A stretch of DNA of 64,000 nucleotides. Origin: CAWBQO01 sp963790965 (GTDB lineage: Bacteria; Bacteroidota; Rhodothermia; Rhodothermales; DASSAV01). The DNA is taken from the NCBI GenBank assembly GCA_963790965.1, contig CAWBQO010000006.1, positions 1,116,001 to 1,180,000 of the forward strand, read 5' to 3'. A program made the position numbers and the translations under genes. The notes beneath the pieces were generated by a model. It worked only from the letters and a program-made list of their open reading frames with translations, was not told the origin of the DNA and made no database searches. Of this stretch, positions 17,002-25,863 are shown piece after piece; the stretch's first letter is position 1; the number at the start of each line of letters is the position of its first letter.

Positions 17002-19533
17002 ATGCGTTCTGCAAGGCCGCTTGCCCTCCTATGCGCGCTCGTATTGATCGGGTATGGATCCGCCCGGGCGCAGGACTCAACCCTCGTCGACGAGACATTC
17101 GACACCGCCTACGTGCCGGCGCTGCCTAACTTATGGCGTTCCAACCCCATTGGGCAGCAGTGGATGACCACCACCTCCCTGCCCTCTCCTGGTTCAGGTG
17201 GCAACAACGCCATCTTGAGCGGGGTAACGGGCAGCTTTCTGGATTCAAAAAAGTTCTGGCTGACCGGTCTCGGAAGTGCGCACCTCCAGTATTACGCGCG
17301 CCGAACAGCCGCCTACCCCGTCGCAAACATGGTCGTGACCCTTTCTCACGACAACGGAATCTCATTTCCCGATACGCTCATCTTCCCCGGAGCCGCTCTG
17401 CCGGAGAACGGAGACGAATACGAACTCATCTCCGTCAACATTCCGGCGCGCCTGTTCAGGAGTGGCGTTTGTATGCTCCGGTTCAATGCAAAAGGCGCTT
17501 CTTCAGGCTCCGCTAACATACGCATCGACGACGTCAAATTGACTGCGCGAAAAGCGGCCCTCCTGGTTTCCGCCGACACGCTTTCCTTCGCAACCGATGT
17601 CGGAAAGACGGTTGCGCAGACACTCTCCGTCATCAACGCCAGCACGTCGACCGTTACCGTGCAGGTGCCGTTGCTCAGCAACGCGGCGTTCAAGATTACA
17701 CCCACCGTCGCCGTGACCCTCGCGCCCGGCGAAGAGACGCTTTACAACGTCGTTTTTGCACCGGAAACCTCCGATCTCTTTTCGGGCACGTTGTCCTTCG
17801 ATAGCCCCTTCGGCGTAAAGAAGGTGACGCTCATCGGCCGCGTCGGCTCTAATGAATTCGCTTTCGCCGGCACGGGCGCGCGCACGACCGACGGCGGTGA
17901 GCCTTTGATCGTTCCGCTCAAACTCAATTACCTGAACCAGGCGGGACTCCACGGTTTCCAGTTCGACATTTCCTGGAACCCCGCTGCCTTTACCTTCGCC
18001 GGCGTTGATCGCGGGCGCGCCATCGCCAGTGAAGCCCTCTGGAACCTGTCCTCGCACCCCATCGCGGGTGGCGTTCGCGTCCTCGTGCTTTCCACGACCA
18101 CGAGCGGACTACCGCAGGCCCGGTACGACACGCTGGTCTCGATGAGGTTCAGTGCGGTGCCGCTCGTCGGGACGGACAGCGCATCGACCACCCTGTTGCT
18201 CTCCAACGTGATTGGCTCGCTCGCGCTGCCCACGGGCGACGACGCCGCCCTTTCCGCCGGAGAGGAGCCCTTCAGCGTTACGGTTCTCAAAAACCGGGCG
18301 GCGTTCCAGGTCGACGCAAGCCCGATGCTCTTCGGTGCGGTGGCCGTGGGAAGCGCCATTTCGTTTCAGAAGGTCGTGTCGAATCCTCACGGGACCGGCA
18401 ATCTCCAGATCTCGGCCGTCAACTCCACGAACACCCTATTCGCGGTCTCGCCGGCCACCGCGAGCGTGCCGCCCAACAGCGACGCGACGTTCACGTTCAC
18501 CTTTACGCCCTTGCCCTTCGACTTCGGGCGGCAAGAAGGTGAGATGATCTTTATCCACAACGCGGGCAGCCCGGTTATCATTCCCGTGAACGGCCACGGA
18601 ACCGGTGGACGCGGCGATGCCGATGGAGACGGCCGCGTGGACGCCCTTGATCTCGTCGGCCTGATCAACCTCGTGCTCGGCCGTACTGATCCCTCGCCCG
18701 CTTTGCAGCCCGCGTCCGACCTTTACCCCTTCCCCGTGGGTGATGCCAAGTTCGACGTGCATGACCTCACTGTTCTTGCGCAGGCCATTTCGAGAGGCAA
18801 GTGGCCCAACGAACACCTGCTTCCCGTCGAGCAGATGGAGGGTGTTGGGGGCATGAATGCCGTCGCGGAAGAGGCTCCGGTCTCGCTCTTCGTGGATGAA
18901 GGCAACTTCGAGCGCGTGCTTTACCTGGACCTCAAGGTGCCGCTGCGTGCTTTCCAAATGGTAGCGGAGCTGCAAGGTGCCGACGGGGCCGACGCCGGCT
19001 TCATTCCCGGCACTCAGATCATGATGGCTCCGGCGACGCGCCAGGAGGGGCTGCGCGTGCTGCTCTACCGCGCGGACGGCGAAGTCATTCCCGCCGGGCG
19101 GCACGCGCTGGCCTATCTCCCGAAGCTGGAGGACAACGCCGTTCGCCCGTCCTACGCCGTCGCGGTGGATGGAGACGGAAAGCGGCTCGTCCTCGACCTC
19201 GCAACGCTGGTCAAAGGTGGAACGGACGGGGGCGTTGAGCTGCCGGAAAGGGCACTTCTCGGCCGGCCCTTCCCGAATCCTGTCCAGCTCGGCGCTTCCA
19301 ACCTTCGCATCCCGCTCGAAATGAACGAGCAAGGAGCCGTTCGCGTCTCCGTCTACGACCTGCTCGGGCGCAAAGTGGCGGTGCTGGCCGACGAACGCAT
19401 TGAAGCAGGTCGGCGGATGCTCTCCTGGGACGGAACGGGCATCGACGGCATGGCGGTGGCACCCGGTATGTACATGGTGCAGGCAGTGTTCGACGGCGGC
19501 ATGCAGTCGGCTGCCGTGGTGGTGTTAAGGTGA
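17002..19533 (+). CDS. secreted cohesin-like/dockerin-like protein with T9SS type A sorting domain
   Basis: 843 residues with signal peptide (to about 24). Domains in order: an adhesin-like jelly-roll (about 25-185), an ASH/choice-of-anchor D Ig domain (about 187-280), a cohesin-like beta-sandwich (GEPLIVPLKLNYLNQAGL, GFQFDISWNPAAFTF; about 290-410), a second ASH-like domain (about 435-530), a dockerin-type calcium repeat (GDADGDGRVDALDLVGLINL, then GDAKFDVHDLTVLAQAI; about 537-600), a further beta domain, and a T9SS type A tail (PFPNPV, YDLLGRKVAVL, final VVVLR). It is exported across the outer membrane and probably attached to the surface. Start supported by AGAGG upstream. Overlaps the convergent gene end by 9 bp. 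Confidence 0.85.
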   Translation: MRSARPLALLCALVLIGYGSARAQDSTLVDETFDTAYVPALPNLWRSNPIGQQWMTTTSLPSPGSGGNNAILSGVTGSFLDSKKFWLTGLGSAHLQYYARRTAAYPVANMVVTLSHDNGISFPDTLIFPGAALPENGDEYELISVNIPARLFRSGVCMLRFNAKGASSGSANIRIDDVKLTARKAALLVSADTLSFATDVGKTVAQTLSVINASTSTVTVQVPLLSNAAFKITPTVAVTLAPGEETLYNVVFAPETSDLFSGTLSFDSPFGVKKVTLIGRVGSNEFAFAGTGARTTDGGEPLIVPLKLNYLNQAGLHGFQFDISWNPAAFTFAGVDRGRAIASEALWNLSSHPIAGGVRVLVLSTTTSGLPQARYDTLVSMRFSAVPLVGTDSASTTLLLSNVIGSLALPTGDDAALSAGEEPFSVTVLKNRAAFQVDASPMLFGAVAVGSAISFQKVVSNPHGTGNLQISAVNSTNTLFAVSPATASVPPNSDATFTFTFTPLPFDFGRQEGEMIFIHNAGSPVIIPVNGHGTGGRGDADGDGRVDALDLVGLINLVLGRTDPSPALQPASDLYPFPVGDAKFDVHDLTVLAQAISRGKWPNEHLLPVEQMEGVGGMNAVAEEAPVSLFVDEGNFERVLYLDLKVPLRAFQMVAELQGADGADAGFIPGTQIMMAPATRQEGLRVLLYRADGEVIPAGRHALAYLPKLEDNAVRPSYAVAVDGDGKRLVLDLATLVKGGTDGGVELPERALLGRPFPNPVQLGASNLRIPLEMNEQGAVRVSVYDLLGRKVAVLADERIEAGRRMLSWDGTGIDGMAVAPGMYMVQAVFDGGMQSAAVVVLR

Positions 19534-20658
19534 GCCGGCAGCCTCGGGCGCTTTCAGGCGGAGGCGCACCGTGAGCGGGCGGTGATCAGAGAGGGACGTG
19601 TTTGCCACGCGGGCGGCAACCACGTCCCACTCTTTTGATGCGAGCACAAAGTCGATCCGGGCGAACGGAAAGGCGTCGTGCCAGGTCGCGCCCCACCGGG
19701 TGCCGGCGAGGCGGTAGCTGTCCTGAAGCGAGCGTGCGATATGATGAAACGCCCAGTTGTGCGCGGTGCTGTTGAAGTCGCCGGAGACAATCACCGGCAC
19801 ACGCTCGGCCGCCACGGCTCGGGCGATCTGGCGGGCTTCTTCGGCCCGGGCGATGAAGGCAGCACGCGATCCGAGAATCCGGTCTATCCAGATGCGCGGC
19901 GTCGGGCGCGTCAAGTTCGTAGGCGTGCGGGCGGGCGCGTGGTAGGACTGCAAATGCACCACGTACAACACCGCCGGCCGGCCTTGCCACTTGAAGGCCA
20001 CGCGGGTGTAGTGGTTTGCGTGAGCGCCTTCCTCGCGGTGCTCCAGCGGAATATAAGAGATCGAATCAATGGGGATGCGACTGACAAGTACCTGCCGGGG
20101 ATCGAAGGTAACCGGCATCTTCCGGCTCTGGCGGAGGCAGTACGGCGCGTCCGGAGCGGCCCAGCGGTAACAAAGGTCGGGTCCGATGCCGAAGGTAGAT
20201 CGCAGATGAACAGCCTCCTGAAAGCCCGCGAGGTGCGGCTGCGTCCATTCCATGAGCGCTTGCAGGCGTTCTCCCTGCACCCGGTGCGGAAGCCCGACGC
20301 GCTCCGGCCCGGGCAAGTTCAGGGTCAGCAGGACGAGATCCTCGGCCGACTCTTTTTCAAACCACGACGGATCGCCCCACGGCAAAAACCGGAGGGCGAC
20401 GAGCACAACCAGAACGCCGTAGAGCAGCGCTGATCGGAGCCGCCGGCGCAGAAGCCTCGCTGCGAACACGCCGGCCAACAGCAAGCTGAAGTAGGGGAGC
20501 GCGATGCTGAACAGTTCCGGCCACCACAGGGTGCTCGGATGGACGTAGCGAGCCGCGTACCCCAGGATGAACGACGTGATCAGGAGCGCGTCAAACACGA
20601 ACCAAATCCATCTCCTCCGGCGCGGTGCCGTTTTGCGAGACCTGCGGACGCGCCTCAC
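19525..20658 (-). CDS. membrane endonuclease/exonuclease/phosphatase family protein
   Basis: 377 residues. Three N-terminal hydrophobic segments (about 17-37, 48-68, 75-92) are followed by an EEP catalytic domain, probably facing the periplasm. Motifs: LVLLTLNLPG (about 106; the usual N of the first strand), GFQEAV (about 143, catalytic E), VVHLQSYH, IVSGDFNSTAHNW (about 305) and SLSDHRPLTVRLRL at the C-terminus (catalytic D-H pair). Hydrolyses a phosphodiester or phosphomonoester of unknown identity. Its start codon overlaps the stop of the rhomboid gene upstream (ATGA), showing translational coupling. Confidence 0.87.
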   Translation of the reverse strand: MRRVRRSRKTAPRRRRWIWFVFDALLITSFILGYAARYVHPSTLWWPELFSIALPYFSLLLAGVFAARLLRRRLRSALLYGVLVVLVALRFLPWGDPSWFEKESAEDLVLLTLNLPGPERVGLPHRVQGERLQALMEWTQPHLAGFQEAVHLRSTFGIGPDLCYRWAAPDAPYCLRQSRKMPVTFDPRQVLVSRIPIDSISYIPLEHREEGAHANHYTRVAFKWQGRPAVLYVVHLQSYHAPARTPTNLTRPTPRIWIDRILGSRAAFIARAEEARQIARAVAAERVPVIVSGDFNSTAHNWAFHHIARSLQDSYRLAGTRWGATWHDAFPFARIDFVLASKEWDVVAARVANTSLSDHRPLTVRLRLKAPEAAGSP

Positions 20659-21605
20659 CGCTTGCTTGCGTCGAGAAGGATTTTCTTCTCCTCCGAGGAG
20701 AGCGAGTCATAGCCGCTCGCGCTGATCTTGTCGAGGATTCGGTCTACCTCGCTGTCCGGTGCGACCGCCGCTTCGGAGGACCGGAGGGGATAGACTCTCG
20801 TTGATCGCGCCTCCGCCTTGGACTCTACCTCTCGAGGCGCGTTGCGCGCACCCAGCCAGTTCTCCATACGGTGCATCATCGAGGACTCCTGCCGGCGGGC
20901 GCTCGTCGAACGGGCGCGGGTGCGCCGCTTCGCCGGGCGGTCGAAGAACACACGTGCCCACCCGCTCAGGTTCATGCCGCTCATTTCGCCACGGGCAAAT
21001 AGAAAGCCGAAGAGCGCCCCGCCGAGATGCGCCGCAACGGCGGTTGATCCGTCGGCCATGAAGACGATGTCGAGCACGAGAAAGCCCACCACCACCCAGA
21101 CGAGGCGCACCGTTCCGATGAAGAGCAGTCCGATGCTCTGGTACGGATAGAAAGTCGCTACGGCAGCCATAATGCCCAGCACGGACGCCGAGGCCCCGTA
21201 GACAATGGTGCTGTGTCCGGGAAGGATGCCGTAGAATAGCACCGAGAGCAGCCCGCCGCCGACGCCCGCGATCAGGTAAATGGCGAGGAACCGGTGCGAC
21301 CCCTGCATCTGCTCAAACTCGCGCCCGATCCACACGAGCCAGAGCATGTTGAACAGGATGTGCAGCAGCCCGCCGATGCCCATTCCCATGTGGACGAAGT
21401 TGTACGTCACCAGGCCCCATGCCTTGTAAAGAACGTCCGGCACGGAGGCGTCCAGCGCGAGGTACGTACCGACGAAAGAGGCCACGGCCGCGCTCCGCCC
21501 GATCTGCACTAAAACGAGCCATAGAACGTAGAAGCCGACATTCACCGTCAGAACGGCGCGCAAGGCGGGCGGCTGTGCTCGGTACCAGGACTGAAAGTTG
21601 TTCAC
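20655..21605 (-). CDS. rhomboid family intramembrane serine protease with C-terminal DUF6576-like tail
   Basis: 316 residues with six membrane helices in the first 210. The active-site serine is in VYGASASVLGI (about 136-146), where the usual GxSG is GASA; the partner histidine is in AAHLGGALFGF (about 191-201). The N-terminal half shows the HILFNMLWLVWIGREFEQ block after TM2. A basic linker is followed by a C-terminal helical segment (DRILDKISASGYDSLSSEEKKIL) shared by Bacteroidota rhomboids. It cleaves membrane proteins within the bilayer; substrate unknown. Forms an operon with the EEP protein (4-bp overlap) and follows a second rhomboid by 97 bp. Confidence 0.9.
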   Translation of the reverse strand: MNNFQSWYRAQPPALRAVLTVNVGFYVLWLVLVQIGRSAAVASFVGTYLALDASVPDVLYKAWGLVTYNFVHMGMGIGGLLHILFNMLWLVWIGREFEQMQGSHRFLAIYLIAGVGGGLLSVLFYGILPGHSTIVYGASASVLGIMAAVATFYPYQSIGLLFIGTVRLVWVVVGFLVLDIVFMADGSTAVAAHLGGALFGFLFARGEMSGMNLSGWARVFFDRPAKRRTRARSTSARRQESSMMHRMENWLGARNAPREVESKAEARSTRVYPLRSSEAAVAPDSEVDRILDKISASGYDSLSSEEKKILLDASKR

Positions 21606-21702
21606 AGGTGCTACATGCCGGCTCGTTGGAGGGCCAATGTCGTCAGGCTGCAGGTGTTACCCCTTTGCGGAAGCGAGGTTTTCTGCCGGGCTGCTCAACT
21701 CG

Positions 21703-22398
21703 CTACCAGTAGAGCGTCTGGCTCGGCTTCATGGGTAGCTTGCCGCGCCAGTACTGAAAGAGTATGAAGCCGAAGAGCATTCCGCCGAGATGCGCAAAGT
21801 GCGCAATGCCCGACTGCGTAGAGGTAATGCCCGAGTAGAGTTCAAGCGCGCCGTAACCTATGACGAAGTATTTCGCCTTGATCGGAATGGGCGGAAAGAG
21901 GAGCATGATATACCGGTCCGGATACATCATGCCGAAGGCGAGCAAGATGCCGAATACGCCGCCCGATGCGCCCACGGTCGGCACGTTCGTACCGAACGTT
22001 ACGACGAGTTGCAGCAGGCCGGCACCGAGGACGCAAACGAAATAATAGATGGCGAACCGCTTTGAACCCCACGCATTCTCGATCTGGATGCCGAACATCC
22101 AGAGGGCCAGCATATTGAAGAAGAGGTGCCCGAGGCCGCCATGCAGGAAGCTGTACGTGATGAGCTGCCAGGGAAGGAAGCCGGGAATCTCCCGAAAGGT
22201 GCCGAAGATCGTATATCCCTGAGCAGGCGCGTCGATGGGGTAGAGCGCCATCGCGTTGAGCAGCCACGCCAGCGTGCTTGCGCCTGTAGCCATCGCGACG
22301 TACTTCGCCAGAAAGGCGAGCGCGTTCAGGATCAGCAGGTTCTTAATGACGGGGGGAAATACCGCGAACCCGCTCGGCGGTTGAAAGGTCTGATTCAT
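21703..22398 (-). CDS. rhomboid family intramembrane serine protease
   Basis: 231 residues, compact six-helix rhomboid. HGGLGHLFFNMLALWMFGIQIE (about 86-107), the catalytic serine in VGASGGVFGI (about 143-152) and the histidine in HFAHLGGMLFGFI (about 200-212) are canonical. Short N-terminus in the cytoplasm and a short basic C-terminal tail. It precedes the second rhomboid gene on the same strand, and the two are quite different in sequence, so this is an old pair. The promoter probably lies in the 167-bp divergent gap before 22566. Confidence 0.92.
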   Translation of the reverse strand: MNQTFQPPSGFAVFPPVIKNLLILNALAFLAKYVAMATGASTLAWLLNAMALYPIDAPAQGYTIFGTFREIPGFLPWQLITYSFLHGGLGHLFFNMLALWMFGIQIENAWGSKRFAIYYFVCVLGAGLLQLVVTFGTNVPTVGASGGVFGILLAFGMMYPDRYIMLLFPPIPIKAKYFVIGYGALELYSGITSTQSGIAHFAHLGGMLFGFILFQYWRGKLPMKPSQTLYW

Positions 22399-22565
22399 GC
22401 GTTGACGGACGACGCGGCCTTGCCGGGCCTTCCTCGATCGGCGCTGTTATTATCGAATGACGGATCCGCAAGAACGGTGTTCACGCGCGGCCCCGCTCCT
22501 GTATATATTAGCTCCCGGAAGGTTTCCACCGCCGGCCCTCACCCGGCCTTGCCCCTGCGCTGCTC

Positions 22566-23348
22566 TTGGTCCTCTTTTTCTCGGACATACACCTCGGACG
22601 CGGACCTGCATCCTCTGAGCGCGCCATTGAGCGCGAGCTGCTCTCCTGCCTGAGCGCCTACGAGGAGCGCGTGAGCGCGCTATATTTGCTGGGCGACGTG
22701 TTCGACCACTTTATCGAGTATCGCCACCTCGTGCCGAAAGGCTTTGTGCGCCTTCAGGCGCTGCTCGCCGAGTGGACAGATGCAGGCGTGCCGGTGACGT
22801 ATATTGTGGGCAATCACGATCCGTGGCACCGGCGGTATTTCCAGGAAGAGCTTGGCGTCCGGGTGGTGATGGACAGCCTCCTGGAGACGCTCTGCGGTAG
22901 GAGGGTTTGTCTCGCCCACGGGGACGGACTCGATCCGGGCGAGCGGACGTACAATTTCTTGAAGCCGGTTCTTCGCCATTCGTTGCCGGTGTGGTTATAC
23001 ACGTCCGTGCTGCCGGCCGACCTTGGCGTTGGGCTTGCGCTGAAGGCAAAAAGATGGCTCGGCAGCGAGGAAACGTCGGCGAGAACGGCCGGTGCGCTGC
23101 AGAAGTGGGCTTCCGCGCGGCTCGGGCAAGGGGATGCCGACGGGGTCGTGCTCGGGCACAGTCACCAGGCGGCGCTCCTGGGAGTCGCCGGCGGATTTTA
23201 TCTCAACGCGGGCTACTTTCGGGAAGAGCGAACGTTTGGCATATTGGACGGCGAATCGGTGCAACTGCAGCGATGGAACGGGGTTTGTTCGGACACTATC
23301 CACCGCATCGCCTTTTCGGCCCTGCGGGGCGCGCAGGCTCCGGGTTGA
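22566..23348 (+). CDS. lpxH: UDP-2,3-diacylglucosamine diphosphatase-like metallophosphatase
   Basis: 260 residues. Calcineurin-like fold with LpxH-type motifs: FFSDIHLG (about 4-11), LLGDVFD (about 41-47), VGNHDPW (about 81-87), LAHGDGLD (about 115-122) and LGHSHQ (about 199-204). In Bacteroidota this family supplies lipid X for lipid A synthesis by removing UMP from UDP-diacylglucosamine at the inner membrane. The reading begins at a TTG (22566); no ATG or GTG start lies close upstream in frame, and the DxH motif follows immediately, so the start is likely but unusual. Divergent from the rhomboid gene, 82 bp before PBP1A. Confidence 0.75.
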   Translation: MVLFFSDIHLGRGPASSERAIERELLSCLSAYEERVSALYLLGDVFDHFIEYRHLVPKGFVRLQALLAEWTDAGVPVTYIVGNHDPWHRRYFQEELGVRVVMDSLLETLCGRRVCLAHGDGLDPGERTYNFLKPVLRHSLPVWLYTSVLPADLGVGLALKAKRWLGSEETSARTAGALQKWASARLGQGDADGVVLGHSHQAALLGVAGGFYLNAGYFREERTFGILDGESVQLQRWNGVCSDTIHRIAFSALRGAQAPG

Positions 23349-23430
23349 TCGTGTAGTTTATATAGTCGAATGAAAGAGACGGGCGCTGTGGCGGGCATAT
23401 TCACCGGCGGCACCCGCCGAGCGTAGCAGT

Positions 23431-25830
23431 ATGGCGAACAGGCAGTATACCGACGAAGAACTCGAGCGCTACTTCAACGACCCTGCCGCCCGCAAAGGAC
23501 GGGTTGATCAGGGCGGAACCAACGGAAATGCTTTGGCAACACGCAAGAATAAGAGCTTCTGGTACCGGCGCTTCAAGGACCCGCGAAAGGCGCAGGCCGC
23601 TACCGTCGTCACGTGGCTCGCGGGATTTCTGCTCCTGCTGACCGTCGCCCTCGTTGTGTTCCTGCTCGTGCTGCGCTTCGGCTCGGATCTTCCCGATCCC
23701 GAAGTGATCGCAAATCCCGATCTGCAGCTTGCGACCGTCGCCTACACGGCAGACGGCGAAGAACTGCAGCGGTACGCCTTCCAGAACCGTTCGATGCTGC
23801 ACTACGACGAGATCTCGCCGCACGTCGTGAACGCGCTTATCGCCGTAGAGGACCATCGTTTCTACGAACACTGGGGAATGGACCTCTTTCGCACCTTCTC
23901 GGCGGTCGTGCAAACGGTGTTCGACAAGGTCGGCGTTCCCGGCTTCAGGACGCAGGGCGGCTCTACGATCACGCAGCAGCTCGCGCGAAACCTCTTTAAC
24001 GAACAGATCGGGCGCGAGCAGAACATCGGGCGCAAACTCAAGGAGTGGATCACGGCGGTGGAGTTGGAGCGGCGCTTCACCAAGAAGGAAATCATTGAGA
24101 TGTACCTGAACACGGTCGAGTTCGGGTACAACTCGTTTGGCATCGAGACGGCAGCCAAGACGTTCTTCGGCAAGACGGCGGCCGAGCTTAACGTGGAGGA
24201 ATCTGCGGTGCTCGTCGGCATGCAGAAAGCGCCGACGTACTACAACCCCGTCCGCAACCCGGAGAACGCCAAGCGTCGGCGCAACGTCGTCATGCTGCAG
24301 ATGGTGCGCAACGGCTTCATTACGCGCGAATACTACGACGAGCACAAGGACGAACCGATCGTCACGGACTACAACTCGTCGGAGATCACGGCCGGCATCG
24401 CGCCCTACTTTGCCGAATACGTTCGCAACTGGCTCAATGCCTGGGCGAAGGCGGAGGGGCGCAATCTGTACGAGGACGGCCTCGTCGTTTACACGACCCT
24501 CGATTCAAGACTGCAAGAGGTCGCGCAGGACGCCGTTCAGGAGCAGATGAAGGGTCTGCAGGCCGTCGTTGATTATGAGTGGAGCCGCGCTTCAGGTTAT
24601 AGCCTCGGAAGCGAGCTGGCACCCTACGTGCGCGCAGCGGGATATGAGCCGTTCGGGTACTTCTGGAAGAATAAGCGGGATCTCGTCACCGCCTTTATGA
24701 AGGACACGGACAGTTACCGGGCGCTCCGAAAAGAGGGACGCCCCGAAGCGGCGGCCCTTAGCACGCTCCGCAATGACGCGGCCTTCATGGACTCGCTCAA
24801 GGCAACGAAGACGCGCCTTGAAGCAGCGCTCCTTTCCATCGACCCCCGCACCGGCTACGTCAAGGCGTGGGTGGGCGGCCGCGACCTTGCCACGGACTGG
24901 TACGACCACGTCGCGACGGCCAAGCGGCAGCCGGGTTCGACCTTCAAGCCGTTCGTGTACACCGCGGCCATCGACAACGGCTATTCGCCCTCCTTTGCGC
25001 TTCCGGATTGCACCTTCACGTGGCGCGACCCGGAAAGCGGTGCCGTCTGGCAGCCGGGCAACTTCGGCGGGCAGTCCGGCGCGATGGTCACGCTGCGCGA
25101 AGCGCTCGCCACGTCGAACAACCTCATTACCGCGCGATTGATGAGCCTGATCGGGCCGCGCACCGTTGCGCAATACGCGCACAACATGGGCATCAAGAGC
25201 GACCTCGACGAAGTCATGGCGCTTGCCCTCGGTACGAGCGACGTTAGCCTGCTCGAACTCACGTCCGCCTACGCGACCCTCGCCGACGGCGGGCTGTACC
25301 ACGAGCCGACGGTGGTGACGCGCATCCAGGACCGTTTCGGCAACGTGCTCTACGAGGCCGAGCCGGTGCCGGAAGAGGCGCTATCGGAAGAAACGGCGTA
25401 CACAGTTGTGGACATGTTGCGCGGCGGCGTTCGCCACCCGAACGGCACTGGTTCACGGCTGTCCTGGCAGTGGGGCCTCGGCGACTACGACATCGCGTCC
25501 AAGACGGGAACTACGCAGGAGAGCGCCGACGGCTGGCTCATGTTGCTGCACCCGGATCTCGTCACCGGCGCGTGGGTCGGATTCAATGACCGCCGGATCG
25601 TCTTTCGCTCCAATTACTGGGGCCAAGGTGCCCACAACGCCCTCTTCCTTGTCGGCGATTACTTCAAAAGAGCCGTGGCATTGCCGGACACGCCGATCAT
25701 GAAAAGTGCTCTTTTCCCCAGTCCGGCCGAATACACGTCCCCGGAAGAGCGCGCTATCGATGTCGGCAACTCCGACGGTCGTGCTGAAGAGGAGCGCGAC
25801 GCGCGCGACCCCGGCCGTGTCGCCTGGTAG
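23431..25830 (+). CDS. penicillin-binding protein 1A (bifunctional glycosyltransferase/transpeptidase)
   Basis: 799 residues. Polymerises lipid II and cross-links peptidoglycan in the periplasm. One transmembrane helix (about 58-82) follows a charged cytoplasmic tail. GT51 domain: EDHRFYEHWG (catalytic E140), QGGSTITQQLARN (175-187), and the RKLKEW...ELERRFTKKEIIEMYLN block (201-227). Transpeptidase domain: PGSTFKPF with nucleophile S503, the SNN triad at 562-564, and KTGT at 691-694. An inserted segment (about 385-460) separates the domains. The C-terminus is a short acidic tail. All catalytic residues are intact. It begins 82 bp after the LpxH-like gene, so envelope genes are grouped here. 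Confidence 0.95.
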   Translation: MANRQYTDEELERYFNDPAARKGRVDQGGTNGNALATRKNKSFWYRRFKDPRKAQAATVVTWLAGFLLLLTVALVVFLLVLRFGSDLPDPEVIANPDLQLATVAYTADGEELQRYAFQNRSMLHYDEISPHVVNALIAVEDHRFYEHWGMDLFRTFSAVVQTVFDKVGVPGFRTQGGSTITQQLARNLFNEQIGREQNIGRKLKEWITAVELERRFTKKEIIEMYLNTVEFGYNSFGIETAAKTFFGKTAAELNVEESAVLVGMQKAPTYYNPVRNPENAKRRRNVVMLQMVRNGFITREYYDEHKDEPIVTDYNSSEITAGIAPYFAEYVRNWLNAWAKAEGRNLYEDGLVVYTTLDSRLQEVAQDAVQEQMKGLQAVVDYEWSRASGYSLGSELAPYVRAAGYEPFGYFWKNKRDLVTAFMKDTDSYRALRKEGRPEAAALSTLRNDAAFMDSLKATKTRLEAALLSIDPRTGYVKAWVGGRDLATDWYDHVATAKRQPGSTFKPFVYTAAIDNGYSPSFALPDCTFTWRDPESGAVWQPGNFGGQSGAMVTLREALATSNNLITARLMSLIGPRTVAQYAHNMGIKSDLDEVMALALGTSDVSLLELTSAYATLADGGLYHEPTVVTRIQDRFGNVLYEAEPVPEEALSEETAYTVVDMLRGGVRHPNGTGSRLSWQWGLGDYDIASKTGTTQESADGWLMLLHPDLVTGAWVGFNDRRIVFRSNYWGQGAHNALFLVGDYFKRAVALPDTPIMKSALFPSPAEYTSPEERAIDVGNSDGRAEEERDARDPGRVAW

Positions 25831-25863
25831 CGCAACCCTGTTTAACTTGATCCTCGGCGCGGT

